DNA of 64,000 nt. Source: Nostoc sp. NMS8. Its GTDB lineage: Bacteria; Cyanobacteriota; Cyanobacteriia; Cyanobacteriales; Nostocaceae. The notes below the pieces were generated by a model. It was not told the DNA's origin and ran no database searches. It saw only the letters and a list, made by a program, of their open reading frames with translations. The DNA lies in NCBI RefSeq assembly GCF_017115045.1, contig NZ_JABXKK010000116.1, forward strand, positions 40,464-104,463. The letters run 5' to 3'. How positions within the stretch are numbered: position 1 is the stretch's first letter; each line of letters starts with the position of its first letter. A program made the translations under genes and the position numbers. Of the stretch, positions 28,219 through 36,424 are shown piece after piece.

Positions 28219-29787
28219 ATGACTCAAATTAATGGGAATCACCTCAACGGCAATCAGAAAAATGGAGTGAAGCAAGATTCACAGATACTTACAAAACAAC
28301 AGAAAGCTGCTCAACAGTCTTTAAATAACTCAAACAATCAGGAATTTGAGCAATCTATTGTCTTGCGCCAATCTCCAATTTGGTCGCGTACAATCATGGC
28401 TACACTTATAGGACTAGCCTGTTTTGGAATTGCTTGGACTTATTTTGCAAAAATTGAGCAAGTAGTGCCAGCAACAGGGCAATTAAAGCCGCAAGGAACA
28501 GTCAAAGAAGTTCAGGCTCCTGTTAGTGGAGTGGTGAAAACAGTTAATGTTAAAGAAGGACAAGATGTTAAGCCAGGAGATTTATTGCTAACTTTTGATT
28601 CTATCGCTTCTGTAGCCGAATTAAGTTCTTTGAGGAAAATTCGCCTTGCATTAATTAAAGAAAACCAAATTTATCGCCGATTGATGAGTGCAAGTACCGC
28701 CACCGGTTCTGAACTATTATATTTGCGCGGCAATTTGCCACAAGAAACTGCTTTTCTGTTAAAAAGCCGAGCAGCCTTAGTAGCAGAAAATGAATTATTT
28801 CGGACTCAATTAAAAAACTCTGGTCAAGATTCTAAATTAGGAATTGATGAACAACAACTTCTACGAGTTGCTAAAAAGGAATTAGACTCTCGGTCTTCTG
28901 CGGCACTATTTGAAGTAGAAAAAACCAGAAAGCAACTTACTCAAAACCAAATTAAACTGGAAGATAGCAAAGCAAGTTTAGCTATTCAACAGGGGATTTT
29001 AACGAAGCTGAAAATATTAGCAGAAGAAGGCGGTATTTCTCAACTTCAGTACCTCAACCAGCAACAAGAAGTACAAAACCGCACGGCAGAAGTAGCGCAA
29101 CTAGGTGAAGAACTAAAACGCCTCCAGTTTGATATAGAAAAAGGACAACAACAAGCAAGCAATACGGTGGCTGTTTCTGATAAAAATATTTTGGATAAAA
29201 TAGCTGATAACAAACAGCGTATTGCCACAATCGATAGCCAATTCATGAAAGTTTTGCTGGATAATGAGCAGCGTTTGGCAGATGTCAATAGTAAAATATC
29301 TCAATCACAATTAAACGTTAAATATCAAGAACTCCGTGCGCCTGTAGCTGGAACAGTTTTCGATTTACAAGCGAAAAATCCTGGATTTGTAGCAACTCCA
29401 ACTACAAAATTGCTGCAAATTGTCCCAAATGAAAGCTATATAGCTGAAGTTTTCATAACTAACAAAGATATTGGATTTGTGCGAAAAGGCATGAAGGTAG
29501 ATGTCAGAATTGACTCCTTTCCTTACAGCGAGTTTGGCGATATCAAAGGGGAAGTGATTGGCATAGGTTCAGACGCATTACCGCCAGACCAAACCCATCA
29601 GTTTTACAGATTTCCGGCAAAACTCTCATTAGATAGGCAATTTTTAGTAATTAAGGGTAAAAATGTCAACTTGCAATCAGGTATGTCCATCAGTGCCAAT
29701 ATAAAAGTGCGCGAAGAACGGACTGTACTTAGTTTATTCACTGAGTTATTTACCAAGCAAGTTGATGCTCTTAAAGAAGTACGATAA
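28219..29787 (+). CDS. HlyD-family membrane fusion protein of the type I secretion system
   Basis: About 522 residues. I prefer ATG 28219 over the upstream TTG 28174, because the intervening bases are AAAATCCAAAATCC-type intergenic repeat. A cytoplasmic N-terminus with Asn/Gln-rich sequence is followed by one membrane helix (~55-80). A lipoyl/barrel-sandwich half comes next (TGQLKPQGTVKEVQAPVSG), then a long coiled coil (~160-340). The second half of the lipoyl domain (YQELRAPVAGTVFDL) and the beta-barrel domain follow. It bridges the ABC transporter encoded just upstream to an outer-membrane TolC-like channel that is not in this window. Confidence 0.92.
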   Translation: MTQINGNHLNGNQKNGVKQDSQILTKQQKAAQQSLNNSNNQEFEQSIVLRQSPIWSRTIMATLIGLACFGIAWTYFAKIEQVVPATGQLKPQGTVKEVQAPVSGVVKTVNVKEGQDVKPGDLLLTFDSIASVAELSSLRKIRLALIKENQIYRRLMSASTATGSELLYLRGNLPQETAFLLKSRAALVAENELFRTQLKNSGQDSKLGIDEQQLLRVAKKELDSRSSAALFEVEKTRKQLTQNQIKLEDSKASLAIQQGILTKLKILAEEGGISQLQYLNQQQEVQNRTAEVAQLGEELKRLQFDIEKGQQQASNTVAVSDKNILDKIADNKQRIATIDSQFMKVLLDNEQRLADVNSKISQSQLNVKYQELRAPVAGTVFDLQAKNPGFVATPTTKLLQIVPNESYIAEVFITNKDIGFVRKGMKVDVRIDSFPYSEFGDIKGEVIGIGSDALPPDQTHQFYRFPAKLSLDRQFLVIKGKNVNLQSGMSISANIKVREERTVLSLFTELFTKQVDALKEVR

Positions 29788-29882
29788 AGAGTGTTGAGTT
29801 AAAAGACCGCAGTGACTCCACAAGGAGAGTTGCTGCTTCACTTAGTATATAAATACTAAGTAGTTTTCCTTGCTCAATACTC

Positions 29883-29911
29883 ACTCAGCACAGGCTAAAT
29901 GCCCCGCACTC
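29883..29911 (+). repeat. Dispersed repeat copy (CAGCACAGGCTAAATGCCCC type)
   Basis: One of three copies in the window of a GC-rich palindromic motif, flanked by CAGCACTC heptamers. Other copies are at about 40735-40786 (reverse orientation) and 56459-56500. Confidence 0.6.
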
Positions 29912-29921
29912 AGCACTCTTA

Positions 29922-30422
29922 ATGATGGTTAATTCTCAACGCATCGAACCTGCTCCCGGACAAGAATCAGTTTGGGATTACCCCCGTCCTCCTCGTCTGG
30001 AGGACACAAATAAACATATCCAAATAATCTTTAATGGAATAATAATTGCAGATACTCACAATGCTAAACGTGTTTTAGAAACTAGTCATCCTCCTTCTTA
30101 CTACATTCCCCCTGCGGATATCAAAATGGAATATCTACATCTGACTCCGCAATCTAGTTGTTGTGAGTGGAAGGGAAATGCTAATTACTATACAATCCGA
30201 GTTGGTGAAAAAGAAGTCCATAATGCTGGTTGGTTTTACCAAAATCCCACACCAGCCTTTGAATCTATCAAGGACTATGTAGCTTTTTACGCTCATGTCA
30301 TGGATAAATGTTACGTGAATGGCGAAGAAGTGCAACCACAACCAGGTAACTTCTACGGTGGTTGGATAACCAGTGATATTGTTGGGCCATTTAAAGGCAC
30401 TCCTGGTACTTGGGGATGGTGA
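29922..30422 (+). CDS. DUF427 domain protein
   Basis: 166 residues. It shows DUF427-type features: SVWDYPRPPRLED at the start, an ADTHNAKRVLETSHPPSYYIPPAD block, CCEWKGNANYY and a C-terminal GNFYGGWITSDIVGPFKG. The family is widespread in bacteria and forms a small beta-rich fold of uncertain biochemical role. Two ATG codons (29922 and 29925) are possible starts. It does not appear linked to the secretion genes upstream, since a repeat-rich gap of 134 bp separates them. Confidence 0.85.
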   Translation: MMVNSQRIEPAPGQESVWDYPRPPRLEDTNKHIQIIFNGIIIADTHNAKRVLETSHPPSYYIPPADIKMEYLHLTPQSSCCEWKGNANYYTIRVGEKEVHNAGWFYQNPTPAFESIKDYVAFYAHVMDKCYVNGEEVQPQPGNFYGGWITSDIVGPFKGTPGTWGW

Positions 30423-30526
30423 GTCAATTTTAGATTTTAGATTTTGGATTCAATAGTAAGTGAAGCGATGTGTGATGTCTTATACATCTATCATCTCCAT
30501 TTCAAAAATATTTTTGCTAAATCTTG

Positions 30527-31033
30527 ATGAAAATAGAAGTAGTGCCGCATGATTTGAAATGGCGCAGCAAATTTGACCATGAATCAAAGCGTGTTGCGCT
30601 TATACTAGGTGAAAATGTAGTTGCTATTCATCATATTGGTAGCACAGCAATTCCACATATCTACGCGAAACCCATTATTGATTTGCTGGTTGAAGTTGAA
30701 AATATTGCCAAAGTAGATGATTGTAGTTTGGGTATGGAAGCGTTAGGTTATGAAGTAATGGGTGAGTTTGGCATACCAGGTCGCCGCTTCTTTCGTAAGA
30801 ATAATACAATAGGTACAAGGACGCATCATATTCACACCTTCACGGCTAAATCATCGGAAGTAAAACGACACTTAGCATTTCGGGATTATATGATTGCACA
30901 TCTCGAAGATGCACATAAATATAGTCAATTAAAACGTGAGTTAGCAAAGCAGTATCCTAAAGATATCATCGGATATATGGATGGGAAAAATGGGTTCATC
31001 AAAGAGATACAAAGTAAAGCATTGGTATGGTAG
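30527..31033 (+). CDS. GrpB/UPF0157 family protein (nucleotidyltransferase-like)
   Basis: 168 residues from ATG 30527 (a TTG immediately upstream is possible). The hallmark HHIGSTAIPHIYAKPIIDLLVEV is near residue 40, and GIPGRRFFRKN and THHIHTF follow. This family has the nucleotidyltransferase fold and is related to the extra domain of some dephospho-CoA kinases; its substrate is not established. It is convergent with the metal-binding lipoprotein gene at 31084. Confidence 0.88.
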   Translation: MKIEVVPHDLKWRSKFDHESKRVALILGENVVAIHHIGSTAIPHIYAKPIIDLLVEVENIAKVDDCSLGMEALGYEVMGEFGIPGRRFFRKNNTIGTRTHHIHTFTAKSSEVKRHLAFRDYMIAHLEDAHKYSQLKRELAKQYPKDIIGYMDGKNGFIKEIQSKALVW

Positions 31034-31083
31034 ACACCTGATAAAGGAGTTTTATAGTTAGGATTACTGAATTGATGTTATAG

Positions 31084-32076
31084 CTATCTAGAAGGTTTCG
31101 CTTCAAACATCAAATACGTCCCTCCAAGTCCTTCCACAATTGTGCGTGTATTAGCAATCATCATTTTTTGATAAGTGTCACCGTCGCTTCCTGGTTCGCC
31201 AAGTCCCTCAGCATAAAGCTTCCTGTTAGAAATTTTCACGTCGGCTTCTGTGGCTACAGATTGAATCAAATTAGGATTAATTTCTACCTCAGCAAAAATT
31301 GTTGATACTTTAGCCCGTTTAATGTTTGTAGCCAAATTTTTGACTCGTTCGGCTGTGAGTTTTTCGTTAGTACTAATACCTTGCAATCCCCCCGCCAATG
31401 AGATACCGTATACTTTGGCATAATAACTCAGTGCATCAGAGGTTGTAACTAACTTGCGTTCTTTCGTAGGAATACTGGCAATTCTTGACTTAATCCAGCT
31501 ATCTAGTTGAGTAAGTTCATTTGTGATTTTTTTAGTATTGCTAATATAAGCCTCTGCATCATTAGATTCTAATTTCCTCAGATTACTATTAATTACCTCC
31601 ACCATTCTGATAGTATTTTTGGCATTGTGCCAAATATGAGGATCAGTTACACTCTTATCACCTATCTGAAATTTTTGTGGCTTAGGCACTGCCAGTTGAC
31701 CGACAGCTATTTTCGGTGCAGAGTTTTTAGTTGCTTTAATTAACTTGATCAGATTTGGTTCAAAATTGTAACCAGTATAAAGAATAAGATTAGCTCGCTC
31801 AATGGCTTTACGATCTTCCGGTTTTGGTTTATAAAATTGCGGGTCGGTAGTAGGAGAAATTAAGCAGGTGAGGTTAACTGTATTCCCGGCAACCTGTCGG
31901 GTTAAGTCACACAATACACTTGTAGTTGCTACAACTTGGGGGAGGTTCTCATCTACCTGGGTGGTCGTCTGAGTAAATGCAGTTCTTGCAGCTTGATTTC
32001 CACATCCAACAAATCCAATTGTCAATGCAACAAGAATAGCTGGAAAAAAATTATTCAATGGTGATTTTTTTGACAT
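31084..32076 (-). CDS. Manganese/zinc ABC transporter substrate-binding lipoprotein (MntC/ZnuA type)
   Basis: About 330 residues. ATG 32076 is preferred over TTG 32082 because AGGAG lies about seven bases upstream. The signal peptide ends in a lipobox (IGFVGCGN), so it should be a periplasmic lipoprotein. Cluster A-I features are LPQVVATTSVLCDLTRQV, DPHIWHN (metal His), FAEVEINPN (metal Glu) and GSDGDTYQKM (metal Asp). The first metal-ligand motif, normally DPHxYxP, reads DPQFYKP, so the usual His is Gln. Permease and ATPase genes are not adjacent. Mn or Zn specificity cannot be decided. Confidence 0.88.
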   Translation of the reverse strand: MSKKSPLNNFFPAILVALTIGFVGCGNQAARTAFTQTTTQVDENLPQVVATTSVLCDLTRQVAGNTVNLTCLISPTTDPQFYKPKPEDRKAIERANLILYTGYNFEPNLIKLIKATKNSAPKIAVGQLAVPKPQKFQIGDKSVTDPHIWHNAKNTIRMVEVINSNLRKLESNDAEAYISNTKKITNELTQLDSWIKSRIASIPTKERKLVTTSDALSYYAKVYGISLAGGLQGISTNEKLTAERVKNLATNIKRAKVSTIFAEVEINPNLIQSVATEADVKISNRKLYAEGLGEPGSDGDTYQKMMIANTRTIVEGLGGTYLMFEAKPSR

Positions 32077-32901
32077 CCTCAACTCCTACTGGATGTGTAA
32101 GAAAAATAATTATTATTCAAGTATTAGTGAAATACTAGGGAAAAGTCTTCAGGTTAAAGTTAAGGTGAGATGCAGAAGCTCTTGGCTAACAAAAGGGTAA
32201 AGCTAAGGCAAGAGGAATTATATAGACTCTTCCTTTTCCCACTTTCCCTAGTCCACACCCAGCACTTTCTGGTTGATGAACCACTAGTACTGCAAGGCGG
32301 AATCAAAATTAAAAATTCAAAACGAATACAGCGTAAGCGTTTCATTGATTTAGAATAGGTGGTTTACTTACGCCGTGTTGTACTAGTGAGGTTTTTAGAG
32401 GCAAAATATTAGTTAACTTTACGCGACAGGCTGGAAAACTGGTAGAGGTAGAAGCACAATAATAAATGCAATGCTGGGGAGCCTCCAAGGGTGTAGTTCT
32501 CTCACCGCCTTTTGAAGGGACTATGCCATTGTGCTTGTTTACCACAAAGGTCGCAAATTGACTAGGATTATCAGCTTAAGTAGTGGAATGTAGTCATGAT
32601 GGGGCTTATTGAGCATACGGGTTGATTTCGCAAACCGAGTCGTGAATCTAAGGCAATTGTAGCTGTGGTTTTGCAATGTGTGGATATATCATTGTTACAA
32701 AATTGGCAAATTGGCGAGTTTTTAGCCATCAGCCTTTGTTACACTAATTTTCACCTAGTAAAGCCTTGCAATACTTTATTACTATAATCTAGGTTGTACT
32801 TTGTGCCATAATTTTTATCCTCTAGTTTCTTCATCATTAAATCAGAGCCAAATCAAATATATAGAACAATTCCTCAAAGCTAATATTGGTGAAGATAAAC
32901 A
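32077..32901. other. Intergenic region, about 825 bp
   Basis: It contains the MITE-like element at 32283-32387. The rest shows no gene with a recognisable product; short open frames here look accidental. Confidence 0.5.
32283..32387. repeat. 105-bp palindromic MITE-like element, copy 1
   Basis: It starts ACTAGTACTGCAAGGCGG and ends CGCCGTGTTGTACTAGT, so the ends are imperfect inverted repeats. The interior includes AATACAGCGTAAGCGTTTCATT. A second copy with the same interior lies at 36220-36323. There is no coding capacity; mobilisation in trans is inference. Confidence 0.8.
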
Positions 32902-33237
32902 ATGATAATTTTAGTTATCCTAGTTAACACCCTGATTTCGGTGATACTACTCTATGTGGCTTGGCGGGTGTGTCAATTAAAGCAGCAGCTAGCATACATC
33001 GCAGATAGCTTAACCGCCTATGAAAGTTGTACCCATGCAGCACTGAACAAAGCACCCGAAAATATTTATCTCAGCCAGCAGAATATTTATAACTTACGGC
33101 AGAGAAATCAAGCGCTACAAATACAAATTCAACAAGTGCGGCAAATTATCAGTCTACTTTTGCTAGGACGGCAAATCTGGCAGCGTTATTTTCCGAAGCT
33201 AGAGTTAATATCTGGGAAAAGAACAGTTGCAAAATGA
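32902..33237 (+). CDS. Small membrane-anchored hypothetical protein
   Basis: 111 residues: an N-terminal hydrophobic helix (MIILVILVNTLISVILLYVAW), then a helical, Gln-rich, probably coiled-coil region (IYNLRQRNQALQIQIQQVRQI) and a basic end. It resembles small conserved cyanobacterial proteins encoded near YtxH-type genes; I do not recognise a named family. It shares orientation with the next two genes, but a 364-bp gap separates them. Confidence 0.65.
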   Translation: MIILVILVNTLISVILLYVAWRVCQLKQQLAYIADSLTAYESCTHAALNKAPENIYLSQQNIYNLRQRNQALQIQIQQVRQIISLLLLGRQIWQRYFPKLELISGKRTVAK

Positions 33238-33601
33238 GTTATGTCAGGTTCACATGAACATTTATAATTAGGGCTGACATGGAGATCGTCTAACTTGCTT
33301 TCTGAGGGTGCAGGGGCTACCGCCCTTGATGCAGCATCTCCATTAGGAGAAGGGTACGGAACTGCGAGGGATGTGTTAATACAAAGAAACGCCCGCCAGA
33401 AGGCTTACCGGAGGTATTAAAACTTTTGGAGACATGAAAAATTTGGAATTATAAGTAATTAATGCTTTTTATATTAATTAATGAATAAAAGCAACATTTA
33501 TGGCTGATATTTTGTCACGATAGATCAACTGAATAAAATCGGTGGAGTCTTACAAGGGGAGAAAACCCACCTAAAATAGGTGTAAGGAGAGAAACAATAA
33601 G
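33238..33601. other. Intergenic region with a GC-rich structured block
   Basis: Bases ~33290-33420 are noticeably more GC-rich than their surroundings and can fold: CCCTT (10 bases) CTCC-ATTA-GGAG-AAGGG is one nested stem near 33325-33355. A smaller CACCTAAAATAGGTG hairpin at ~33571-33585 lies just upstream of AAGGAG and ATG 33602. It could be a dispersed repeat or a structured leader; I recognise no riboswitch class. Confidence 0.4.
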
Positions 33602-33952
33602 ATGTCTAATAACCGTTCTGGAGTATTTGTTGGCGGTTTGATGCTGGGAGCTACCATCGGTGCTTTGACTGGTGTGCTCGTGGCTCCACGCACAGGGCGC
33701 GAAACGCGGAAAATTTTGAAAAAATCTGCTAATGCTATCCCAGAATTGGCAGAAGATTTATCAACGAGTGTGCAAATCCAGGCAGATCGTCTCTCTGCTA
33801 GCGCCCTACGAAATTGGGATGAGACTTTAGATAGATTACGGGAAGCGATCGCAGCCGGTGTAGATGCCAGTCAGCAGGAAAACCAAGTCTTGAAGCGACA
33901 AACATTTGCTGAAGACTCAGATTCGCTTCCCCAGCAATTAGAACGCTCATAA
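33602..33952 (+). CDS. YtxH-like membrane protein
   Basis: 116 residues. The N-terminal glycine-rich hydrophobic helix and following GRETRKILKKSA segment (SGVFVGGLMLGATIGALTG, LVAPRTGRETRK) match the YtxH/general stress family. An amphipathic helical tail follows. AAGGAG lies ~10 bases before ATG 33602. It lies 11 bases upstream of the next gene and forms an operon with it. It is probably an envelope-stress or structural membrane protein; no enzymatic role is expected. Confidence 0.8.
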   Translation: MSNNRSGVFVGGLMLGATIGALTGVLVAPRTGRETRKILKKSANAIPELAEDLSTSVQIQADRLSASALRNWDETLDRLREAIAAGVDASQQENQVLKRQTFAEDSDSLPQQLERS

Positions 33953-33963
33953 ATGACACAATC

Positions 33964-34503
33964 GTGATTGAACCCCTGTTTTGGTTGGGACTCTCTTTAC
34001 TTTTAGTCGCCACAAGCTTGACTGCGGTTTTAGTGGCGGCAATACCGGCTTTGCAGGAGTTAGCACGTGCGGCTCGTAGTGCAGAAAAGCTATTTGATAC
34101 CCTATCACGGGAGTTACCACCCACTCTAGAAGCTATCCGCGTGACTGGCTTAGAAATCACAGACTTAACTGATGATGTCAGTGAAGGTGTCAAAAGTGCT
34201 AGTCAAGTTGTAAAACAAGTTGACAAAAGTCTTGATAGTGCAAGAATTCAGGCTCAAAATCTGCAAGTAGGTACACGTACTATTGTTGTTGGCGTGAAAG
34301 CTGCGTGGAGAAATCTCACGCGCCAAAAACCTGCAAGACGAACAGGCGATCGCTTGCCAAGCAACGAAAAACCACCTTTAACGTTGCGAGAACGAGAAGT
34401 CCTGAGGCAAGAAAATCGTCGTAGCAAAGCAGAGGTATACCGAGTTAATGACGGTTATAACGAGGCTGCTGGCTGGGAAAACAATTTCGATGATGAAGAT
34501 TAA
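33964..34503 (+). CDS. DUF948-like single-pass membrane protein
   Basis: 179 residues starting at GTG 33964; the closer ATG at 33953 is in another frame. One N-terminal hydrophobic helix (LFWLGLSLLLVATSLTAVLVAAI) is followed by a long helical region with heptad character (TLSRELPPTLEAIRVTGLEITDLTDDVSEG). A basic stretch and an acidic end (NNFDDED) complete it. The arrangement fits DUF948-type proteins, often found beside YtxH proteins as here. Function is unknown. Confidence 0.75.
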   Translation: MIEPLFWLGLSLLLVATSLTAVLVAAIPALQELARAARSAEKLFDTLSRELPPTLEAIRVTGLEITDLTDDVSEGVKSASQVVKQVDKSLDSARIQAQNLQVGTRTIVVGVKAAWRNLTRQKPARRTGDRLPSNEKPPLTLREREVLRQENRRSKAEVYRVNDGYNEAAGWENNFDDED

Positions 34504-34681
34504 CCTTTGATTGCCTAATCTGTAAATAAAAATAAAATAATCTATTCTCCACTCCCCAAAAACCTTTTGCTTTGATCCCCTAGATTAGAGTAAAGTAAAC
34601 AAGTGTAAAGAACTATCATTTTTACAGTACTCTTTTAAACAACTTGTTCACTCTACCGTTAATATTTGTATAAAAACGTCC

Positions 34682-35491
34682 ATGCAATCTTGTTTTTGGC
34701 GACGAATTCTGATATCCATTGCAATATTTTTTCTGGCTGGGTCGATTTGGGTCATGCATTCTCCCCCAGCATTGGCTTATGACAATCCTGAGTTACTTCC
34801 TGATACCTTTACCCCAGTTGTAGACTTAGCTAAATCTCTGCCTGTGCTGCAAGAAGAAAAGCTGGTTAAAGATTTAGAGCAGTTTGAAGCCGACACAGGT
34901 TGGAAACTGCGAGTATTGACCCAGTATGACCGCACCCCAGGTCGCGCAGTTATCAAATATTGGGGTTTGGATGACAAAAGCATTCTATTAGTTGCCGATT
35001 CTCGTGGCGGTAACATCCTTAGCTTTAGTGTCGGCGATGCTGTTTATGAACTTTTACCCCGGACTTTCTGGATAGAATTGCAAACCCGCTTCGGTAACTT
35101 GTACTTTGTCCGCGAACAAGGCGAAGATCAAGCCATTCTGCAAGCCTTAGAATCAGTTAAAGGCTGTTTACTTAAGGGGGGTTGCAATGTTGTCCCCGGA
35201 CTGCCGCGAGAGCAGTGGATTCTCACCTTGATTAGCTCAGTGATTGGTGGGGTGATTTGTGGATTTGCAGCTCAACCCCGTGATAAAGGCCAAGTTTTCG
35301 CTTGGCAATGGGCTTTAATTTTCTCACCTTTGTGGGGAATCTTGTTTATTGCCTTTGGCATTGGGCCAGTGGTGACACGTACAAGCGACTGGGTACCTCT
35401 AACTCGCAATATCTCCGGGTTTCTCATTGGCGTCTTGGTTGCCTACCTATCTCCTATTTTCAGTCGGTCTTCTTCCAGTAATGAGTTATGA
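34682..35491 (+). CDS. TPM-domain (Psb32/TLP18.3-like) membrane protein
   Basis: 269 residues. A signal peptide or anchor ending in PPALAYDNPELLP is followed by the TPM domain (~45-165: LVKDLEQFEADTGWKLRVLT, WGLDDKSILLVADSRGGN). Two or three hydrophobic segments come at the C-terminus. TPM proteins of cyanobacteria and plastids (Psb32, TLP18.3) act at the lumenal side of thylakoids in photosystem II maintenance. Here the extra C-terminal membrane helices suggest an integral anchor. The exact role is inferred from the family. Confidence 0.82.
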   Translation: MQSCFWRRILISIAIFFLAGSIWVMHSPPALAYDNPELLPDTFTPVVDLAKSLPVLQEEKLVKDLEQFEADTGWKLRVLTQYDRTPGRAVIKYWGLDDKSILLVADSRGGNILSFSVGDAVYELLPRTFWIELQTRFGNLYFVREQGEDQAILQALESVKGCLLKGGCNVVPGLPREQWILTLISSVIGGVICGFAAQPRDKGQVFAWQWALIFSPLWGILFIAFGIGPVVTRTSDWVPLTRNISGFLIGVLVAYLSPIFSRSSSSNEL

Positions 35492-35593
35492 GTGAGTACG
35501 TAGGAGTGAGTAGTTTAATTAACTTATAACTCCTAACTCTTAACTCTCTGAAGCTGATAAGCTGAAAGCTAATATTTGAGAAGCTCAACAAAA

Positions 35594-36223
35594 ATGGAAT
35601 GGCACGTAACTGATGCTCAAAGTTTAGCAATTATTGATAGTGAAATTGGCGATCATGTCTTTTCTCCCGCAGAGTATGAGATTGTGCGTCGGGTAATCTA
35701 TGCCACGGCTGACTTTGAGTATAAGTCTTTGATTCGTTTCTCTGAGCGTGCCTTGCAAGCTGGAGCAGCAGCACTAGCCGCACGTACCACGATTGTGGTA
35801 GATGTGCCGATGGTACAAGTAGGTATTGCCTACGACATTCAAAACACCTTTGCTAATCCGCTGTATTGCAGTATGGAAGCTCTAACGCGTCCCCAAAAAG
35901 AAAAAACTCGCGCTGCATGGGGAATAGAAACTTTAGCAAAGCGTTATCCAGAGGGTATTTTTGTAGTGGGTCAAGCGCAAACGGCATTGACAGCATTAGT
36001 GGATTTAATTGAGGCTGAGGATATTAGACCTGCTTTAATAATTGCGACTCCAGTGGGATTTGCAAATGTTGATGAAGCTAAGGAGCGCTTACAAGACTCT
36101 CTAGTACCTCATATTACGATTGACAGTCGCAAAGGGAATGCAGTTATAGCAGCTGCGATCGTTGATGGATTGGTAGACTTGGCTTGGCAAGCCTATGGAC
36201 AAGATGGAAATCAAGGGAGCTAG
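35594..36223 (+). CDS. cobH: Precorrin-8X methylmutase family protein (CobH/CbiC)
   Basis: 209 residues from ATG 35594; a TTG six codons upstream is less likely. Family landmarks are IRFSERALQAGAAAL, VDVPMVQVGI, GQAQTALTALVDLIE and ATPVGFANVDEAKE. CobH moves the C11 methyl of precorrin-8X to C12 to give hydrogenobyrinate in cobalamin synthesis. The catalytic His of studied enzymes (motif RMVHACG) aligns with Tyr here (RRVIYATADFEY). This could be a cyanobacterial variant or a paralogue with a modified role. The stop codon TAG lies inside the left edge of the MITE-like element at 36220, so the native C-terminus may have been changed by that insertion. Confidence 0.85.
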   Translation: MEWHVTDAQSLAIIDSEIGDHVFSPAEYEIVRRVIYATADFEYKSLIRFSERALQAGAAALAARTTIVVDVPMVQVGIAYDIQNTFANPLYCSMEALTRPQKEKTRAAWGIETLAKRYPEGIFVVGQAQTALTALVDLIEAEDIRPALIIATPVGFANVDEAKERLQDSLVPHITIDSRKGNAVIAAAIVDGLVDLAWQAYGQDGNQGS

Positions 36224-36323
36224 TACCGCAAGGCGGAATTAAAAATTAAAAATTAAAAATGAATACAGCGTAAGCGTTTCATTAATTTGGAATGGGTGGT
36301 TTATTTACGCCGTGTTGTACTAG
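36220..36323. repeat. 104-bp palindromic MITE-like element, copy 2
   Basis: It starts CTAGTACCGCAAGGCGGAAT and ends ACGCCGTGTTGTACTAG, matching the copy at 32283 along its whole length with small differences. Its first bases (CTAG) overlap the stop codon of the precorrin methylmutase gene. Confidence 0.8.
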
Positions 36324-36413
36324 GAAAGTTGGCTCTATTCTATTTTGTATCCAAAAGAGTATTCAAAATTACTGGATATCCTGATACTTTTATTAAGTAG
36401 TGCTAACAAAGGA

Positions 36414-36424
36414 GCCTTTTATCG
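36414..36424 (+). promoter_or_regulatory. Ribosome binding site deciding a GTG start
   Basis: AAAGGAG at 36408-36414 is nine bases upstream of GTG 36424. This makes 36424 a better start than the in-frame GTG at 36400, which overlaps this site. Confidence 0.6.

Noticed and set aside
33290..33420. Cobalamin riboswitch or tmRNA
   Set aside because: The conserved cores of those RNAs are absent; only generic stems are present.
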